A stretch of DNA of 64,000 nt, from assembly GCA_027493615.1 (NCBI GenBank), contig JAOSKK010000038.1, positions 310,001 through 374,000 of the forward strand. The letters are read 5' to 3'. The DNA comes from Verrucomicrobiota bacterium (GTDB taxonomy: Bacteria; Verrucomicrobiota; Verrucomicrobiia; Limisphaerales; J093). The translations under genes were made by a program, and so were the position numbers. Within the stretch, counting starts at the first letter, position 1. Each line of letters starts with the position of its first letter. Shown one piece after another: positions 59,410 to 64,000 of the stretch. A model generated the notes under the pieces. The model made no database searches. It had not been told where the DNA came from and worked only from the letters and a program-made list of their open reading frames with translations.

Positions 59410-61538
59410 ATGCTCCCTCCCTTGCTCGCCGTCCTGACCGTGGCCTTGGGGGCGACGGTCGTGGCCGCCCTCCCGCTGGACTCCGCGCAAACCGGGCTCA
59501 CTGCCCGCACGTCGCTCGCCAATCCCTCCGTGCGCTTCACGGTGCCGGCGCAGGCGTACGTGGTGTTGCGTCGCGGAGAGATCGAGGCGGTGGTGGTGGA
59601 CAATCGGGCCGTGGACGACGCCGTCCTGCCTGGTCACCGGGCCGGATACCATGGCCTCGCCGCGCTGCGCCACGTCCGCCAGCCGCGCAATCTGTTCGTG
59701 CCCGCTTACGCCGGCCTGAACTTCGAGCACATCCACGACGGCACGATCCAGCCGCGCGAAGTGCTTTTCGAGCCGCGCCACGCCCCGATGGAGCTGCGGG
59801 TCATCGACGCCTGCACGGCGGAGCTGTATCAGGCGCCGACGCCGCATTGGGGACTCGAGAGTTGCCTGCGCTACACGTTGCTCGAATCGGGCGTCGTGGA
59901 GGTGGTCTTCGAGTGCATCCCGCGTCGCGACACCTTTCGGAACGGTTACTGCGGGCTTTTCTGGGCCAGCTACATCGACCAGCCCGAGTCGCTGGACATC
60001 CATTTTCGGGGGCGATCCGAGGAGGAGGAGGAGGGAAGGGGGGAGGTGGACTGGCAGCGCGGCGTGACGCCGGCGCACGGCACGTGGGCCACGCACCGAC
60101 CGTTGGCGGACACACGCGTCCTCCCGCACGACGCCGCGTTTCCGCTCGAACTGCCCTTCGGGTTCTCGCGACTTCGCTACACTGAGCCGTGGTACTTCGG
60201 CGTGTGCCGGGGGATGGCTTTCGTCCAGATGTTCCGCCGGGAGGACCGCGTCTGGTTGTCGCAGTCTCCGTCGGGCGGTGGCCGGGGTTGTCCGGCCTGG
60301 GACTTTCAGTGGTTCATCCCAGCCCCGCGCCTGGGCGAACGCTATCAACTGGTGATGCGCGCTGCCTATGTGCCGCTGGATTGTCCGGACGACCTCCCTT
60401 CCGTCCGCCGGCAAGTGCACGAGGTGGTCGACCGGGCGAAGCCTTCCGCCACGGCGGTGGAGGTGCCGGCGAATGTCCGTGAGGACGCCTCCGATTCCAC
60501 GCCGCCCGATGCGCGGCTCGGTACGCCGGTGTCCAGCCGCGCGGTGGCCTTCTATTACCCGTGGTACGGCAATCCCCAAGTGGACGGTCGTTATGCCAAC
60601 TGGAACCACGCGGTGGCGGTGCGCGAAGGGCCGCCGCGGTCCTACCCCGGCGGCGACGACATTGGGGCAAACTTTTACCCGGCGCTCGGATGCTACAGCG
60701 CCAACGATCCTGAAGTGGTTGCCGAGCACATGCGTCAACTGCGGCGCGCAGGTGTGGGGGTCCTCTCCGTCAGTTGGTGGGGCCAGGACAGCTTCACCGA
60801 TCGCGCGTTGCCAGGCCTGTTTGCCGCCGCCGAGAAGGCGGGCCTGGCCATCAACTTCCATCTCGAACCGTTCCCGGGTCGCAATGCCGCCACGGCACGC
60901 GAGGCCATCGCCTACCTGATCGGTCGCTTCGGAGCGTCGCCCGCCTGTCATCGGCTCGCGAGTCACGGGCACCGGCCGATGTTCTTTGTCTATGATTCGT
61001 ATCTCACGCCGGCCTGGGAGTGGGCCGAGGTGCTGCGGCCCGAGGGCTGCGCACGCTGCGGGGGACTGCGGAGGACGCGGTGGTGATCGGCCTTTGGGTG
61101 AAGGAACACGAGGCGGACTTCATGCTCGCGGGCGGCTTCGACGGGTTCTACACGTACTTTGCGACCGACGGCTTCACCCATGGATCGACGCCGCGTCACT
61201 GGCCGGCCCTGGCCGCCTGGGCCCGGACGCATGACAAGCTCTTCGTGCCCTGTGTGGCGCCGGGCTACATCGACACGCGGATCCGCCCCTGGAACGGCGG
61301 CAACACGCGCGATCGCGAGAACGGTGCGTATTACGACCGCATGTGGTCCGCCGCGCTCGGCGTGTCGCCCGCCCTGGTGGGCATCACATCGTTCAACGAG
61401 TGGCACGAAGGCACGCAGATCGAGCCGGCCGTCCCGAAGCGCATGGCGGACTTCACCTATCTCGATTACGGCCCGTTGCTGGCAGATTACTACCTGGACC
61501 GCACGGCGTACTGGATCAGGAAGCTGGACGCCCGGTAG
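59410..61538 (+). CDS. Secreted protein with C-terminal GH99-like (endo-alpha-mannosidase-type) domain (frameshifted)
   Basis: The ATG at 59410 gives a signal peptide (MLPPLLAVLTVALGATVVAA). The first about 375 residues are a beta-rich domain I do not recognise (AGLNFEHIHDGTIQPREVLF). The second half is GH99-like: RAVAFYYPWYGNPQVDGRYA, GVGVLSVSWWGQDSFTDRAL, NFHLEPFPGRNAATAREAI and, after a frame shift near 61050, VGITSFNEWHEGTQIEPA with the catalytic Glu region. GH99 enzymes cut alpha-mannosidic bonds internally. It overlaps the convergent rhmD 3' end by 23 bases. Confidence 0.75.
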
Positions 61539-62760
61539 ACCAGGACGCCGCACCTGGTGATCGGCGGAGAAACGCCCGGGCTATCGGGCGAAAGGACGTT
61601 CGAGCGGGCAAGGCCGGGTTCAGGCGGACCCCGAAGCCCGGGCGATCCGGCAGTCTCAGGCGCCCGTTCACGGGAACCGGCTCATCGAGGAGGAGGGGAG
61701 TGAACATCGGCACCACCTGGTCTGCCTGGGGCGCCATCATCAGGAACTCGGCGAACGGGCTGTGGTGACGGGTGAGGACGAAGTGATAGCTGTAGACGCT
61801 GGATCCGTGGGGAACCACGAGCACATGGCGCGCTTCGGCCAGCGCGGAGATCTTGATCAGCTCGGTGAGGCCGCCGCACCAGCCCACATCCGGTTGGATG
61901 ATGTCGCAACACTCCATCTCGAGGAGCATCCGAAAGCCGTAGCGTGTGGACTCGTGCTCGCCGGTGGCGATGAGGAGCTCCGCCGGAGCGGCCCGCCGCA
62001 AGTCGCGGTAGCCCCAGTAATCGTCCGGCAGCAGCGCTTCCTCGAGCCACTTGAGGCCCAGCTCGCGCGAGGCTCGCGCGAGCCGGATCGCGTACGCGAG
62101 ATCGAGGCTCATCCAGCAATCCCACATCAGCCAGAAATCGTCGCCCACCCGCTGACGCATGGTGGCCAGTTCTTCCAGGTTTTGATGCCAACCTGCCTCG
62201 CCCTCGGCCGGGCCGTGGTGGAGGGGCAATTTGCCGCCCACGAAACCCAGTCCTTTGGCCAGGTCCGGACGCGCGCCCGTGGCATAGAAGACGAGTTCGT
62301 CCCGGACGGCGCCGCCGAGGAGGTGATAGACCGGTTCCTGGCGCAGGCGGCCCAGCAGATCCCACAGGGCCAGGTCCACGGCGCTGATCGCATTGAGCGC
62401 CAGCCCCTTCCTGCCGTAATGCAGCGTGGAGAGAAACATCTGGTCCCACATCTTCTCGAGGTCGGTGACCTTCTGGCCCTCGACAAACCGCGCGAGGTGC
62501 TGCTCGACGATCCACGCCCCCGGCAAGCCTGCCGTCGTGACTCCGAACCCGACCGTGCCGTCGCTGGCCTCGACTTCCACCACGAGCGTTCCGAGCACAT
62601 TCAAGCCGAACGACCGGCGGCTGGCCCGATAGGCCGGATACCGGGCCATCGGAGTGGCGATGTGATCATCGATCCAATGCGCGCCGCTCTGGTCGTGATA
62701 ATCGGCGCCGCCGCCCCGGACGGTGAAGGCGCGCACGTGCCGGATGGTGGGAGTGCTCAT
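61516..62760 (-). CDS. rhmD: L-rhamnonate dehydratase
   Basis: A 414-residue enolase-superfamily enzyme that dehydrates L-rhamnonate to 2-keto-3-deoxy-L-rhamnonate. Diagnostic stretches: FWLMWDCWMSLDLAYAIRLA (first metal ligand Asp), WLEEALLPDDYWGYRDLRR (Glu), LLIATGEHESTRYGFRMLLE (Glu), CCDIIQPDVGWCGGLTELIK and VVPHGSSVYSYHFV (His). These match the rhamnonate dehydratase group closely. The last about 25 residues diverge from the family, so the true stop may be slightly earlier or shifted. The start overlaps the transporter stop as ATGA. Confidence 0.92.
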   Translation of the reverse strand: MSTPTIRHVRAFTVRGGGADYHDQSGAHWIDDHIATPMARYPAYRASRRSFGLNVLGTLVVEVEASDGTVGFGVTTAGLPGAWIVEQHLARFVEGQKVTDLEKMWDQMFLSTLHYGRKGLALNAISAVDLALWDLLGRLRQEPVYHLLGGAVRDELVFYATGARPDLAKGLGFVGGKLPLHHGPAEGEAGWHQNLEELATMRQRVGDDFWLMWDCWMSLDLAYAIRLARASRELGLKWLEEALLPDDYWGYRDLRRAAPAELLIATGEHESTRYGFRMLLEMECCDIIQPDVGWCGGLTELIKISALAEARHVLVVPHGSSVYSYHFVLTRHHSPFAEFLMMAPQADQVVPMFTPLLLDEPVPVNGRLRLPDRPGFGVRLNPALPARTSFRPIARAFLRRSPGAASWSTGRPAS

Positions 62761-64000
62761 GGTGTGTTCGGGCGGACGCTACGCGGGCGGGTCCGGGGCA
62801 GCAATCCGAAGAGCAGGGCGCCGGCCAAGGTCGTCAGGGCCAACAACGCGTAGCCGGCGGTGGCGGAGGCCACCGCCTGTTCGGTCCAGGTCTTGAGGTT
62901 CGGCGCCAGAAAGCCCCCACCGCACCGCAGGAGTTGATCAGCGCAATGCCCCCTGCGGCCGCCACCCCGCGCAGTTCGTCGGTGGGCACGGTCCAGAAGA
63001 CCGGTTGAACGCCGATGAAACCGGCCCAGGCAACGCACAGCGCGAGCAGTGCAATCACCGGGTTGTTTGAGGCCGAGAGGGCGATCGCCGCGCCGGCCGC
63101 CGCCAGGCCAACGCTCCCCACCCAGCGCCGCCGCTCGGGACCGCGGGACAGGCGGGGGAATGTAATAGGCTCCGAACAGCGCGCAGAGGGGCGGCACCGC
63201 GCTCACCAGGCCCACGAGCAGTCCGGTGTCCCGCCCGAGCAGCCGGGCAACCTGGGACGGCAGATAGAAGGTCACCCCGTACACACTCATCTGGATCAGC
63301 GCATAGATGAGCCCCAGATGCAGCAGGCGGGGTTGCGTCAAGGCCCGGAACAGGCTGTGCGAAGGCGGGTGGGCCTGCCGTTGGACCTCGGCTGCGAGCG
63401 CCGCTTCCAGCGCCTCACGTTCGCCGGCCGTCAGCCACCGCGCGTCGGCCGGCCGGTTGTTCAGATAGAAGAAGGCCCAGATCCCGACGGTACTGGCGGC
63501 CACGCCCTCCACCAGAAACATCCATTGCCAGCCGGTCAGCCCGAGGACGTCGTTCAGCTCCAGCAGCAGGCCCGAGAGCGGCCCCCCAGGGTGAGGGCGA
63601 TGGGAGCGCCGAAATAGAACCAGCCGAGCATCCGCCCGCGCACCGCCGAAGGAAACCAGTAGGTCAGGTAGAGGATGACGCCAGGGAAGAAACCCGCCTC
63701 GGCCACGCCCAGCAGAAAGCGCAGGGTGTAGAAGATCGTGTCGCTCCGCGCCCAGGCCATCGCCGCCGAGACCAGGCCCCAGGTGACCATGATGCGCGAC
63801 AGCCACAGCCGGGCGCCGAACCGGTGCAGCATCAGGTTGCTGGGCACTTCGAACACCGCATAACCCACGAAGAACAACCCGGCTCCCAGTGCGTAGGCTG
63901 CCTCCGTGAGACCCGTGTCCCGCTGCAGTGCCTGCTTGGCGAAGCCGACGTTCGCGCGGTCCAGAAAGGCGAGCACATAAAGCAGCAGCAGGAAGGGAAT
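62757..64000 (-). CDS. rhmT: MFS transporter of the anion:cation symporter type, RhmT-like (partial, frameshifted)
   Basis: Probable L-rhamnonate uptake protein. The first membrane helices are read near the right edge (LAFLDRANVGFAKQAL, LGAGLFFVGYAVFEVPSN) with RxxxW-type loops, then GVAEAGFFPGVILYLTYWFP. Frames change near 63585, 63145 and 62935 at G/C runs; the other parts (WQWMFLVEGVAASTVGIW, PVFWTVPTDELRGVAAAGGI) fit the same family. The first few residues lie outside the window. Coupling to rhmD by ATGA supports the substrate call. Confidence 0.83.
   Translation of the reverse strand, partial: SLPAAALCARLSGPRERRLRQAGTAAGHGSHGGSLRTGSRVVLRGLCGVRSAQQPDAAPVRRPAVAVAHHGHLGPGLGGDGLGAERHDLLHPALSAGRGRGGFLPWRHPLPDLLVSFGGARADARLVLFRRSHRPHPGGPLSGLLLELNDVLGLTGWQWMFLVEGVAASTVGIWAFFYLNNRPADARWLTAGEREALEAALAAEVQRQAHPPSHSLFRALTQPRLLHLGLIYALIQMSVYGVTFYLPSQVARLLGRDTGLLVGLVSAVPPLCALFGAYYIPPPVPRSRAAALGGERWPGGGRRGDRPLGLKQPGDCTARAVRCLGRFHRRSTGLLDRAHRRTARGGGRRGHCADQLLRCGGGFLAPNLKTWTEQAVASATAGYALLALTTLAGALLFGLLPRTRPRSVRPNTP

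Overview
This is a GC-rich window that most likely comes from a verrucomicrobial (PVC superphylum) genome. The grounds are a planctomycete/verrucomicrobium-type (PVM) bacterial microcompartment operon, serine/threonine kinases with TPR tails next to ECF sigma genes, many secreted hydrolases with Sec or Tat leaders, and a large secreted beta-helix protein with a C-terminus typical of this group. Coding is dense, but the sequence carries more than 35 apparent single-base frameshifts, nearly all at G or C runs. In most cases the protein family continues in the next frame, so I annotate whole genes across the breaks and treat the breaks mainly as assembly indels.

Layout. 1-11339 (minus): a type II secretion operon read gspE-F-G-H-I-J-K-L-(C/M-like)-D, with gspD running off the left edge. 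11571-14779 (minus): a giant secreted serine hydrolase / glycosidase / serine hydrolase. 15085-20359: a decayed HNH-like fragment, then an ECF sigma factor and a kinase-TPR protein. 20566-24231: a secreted protein, two different PIN-domain toxin-antitoxin pairs and a 173-bp element with perfect 28-bp inverted ends. 24234-25848: a secreted haem-c/VCBS-repeat protein. 25996-34004 (minus): the microcompartment operon (three BMC-H, three BMC-P, phosphotransacylase PduL, acetate kinase, CoA-acylating aldehyde dehydrogenase, class II aldolase and a second aldolase-like protein), divergent from a DeoR-family regulator at 34094. 34867-38247: sigma-factor and pseudopilin remnants and a second kinase. 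38522-47175: TatD, citrate synthase, a Tat-exported hydrolase, a two-component pair, a PRC-barrel protein and a transglutaminase-like protein. 47251-50936 (minus): the beta-helix protein. 51304-51378: tRNA-Val. 51452-61538 (plus): a run of exported glycosidase-like proteins, two Gfo/Idh/MocA oxidoreductases and a DegT-type aminotransferase. 61516-64000 (minus): L-rhamnonate dehydratase and its MFS transporter, cut by the right edge.

How it fits together. The type II system could export the hydrolases coded here. Released 6-deoxysugars (L-fucose, L-rhamnose) would then be used by two routes that both can yield lactaldehyde: the phosphorylated route ending in the microcompartment (aldolase, aldehyde dehydrogenase, PduL, acetate kinase) and the non-phosphorylated rhamnonate route. 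Four or more families of intergenic palindromic repeats are scattered through the window, some placed directly at gene junctions inside the operons.
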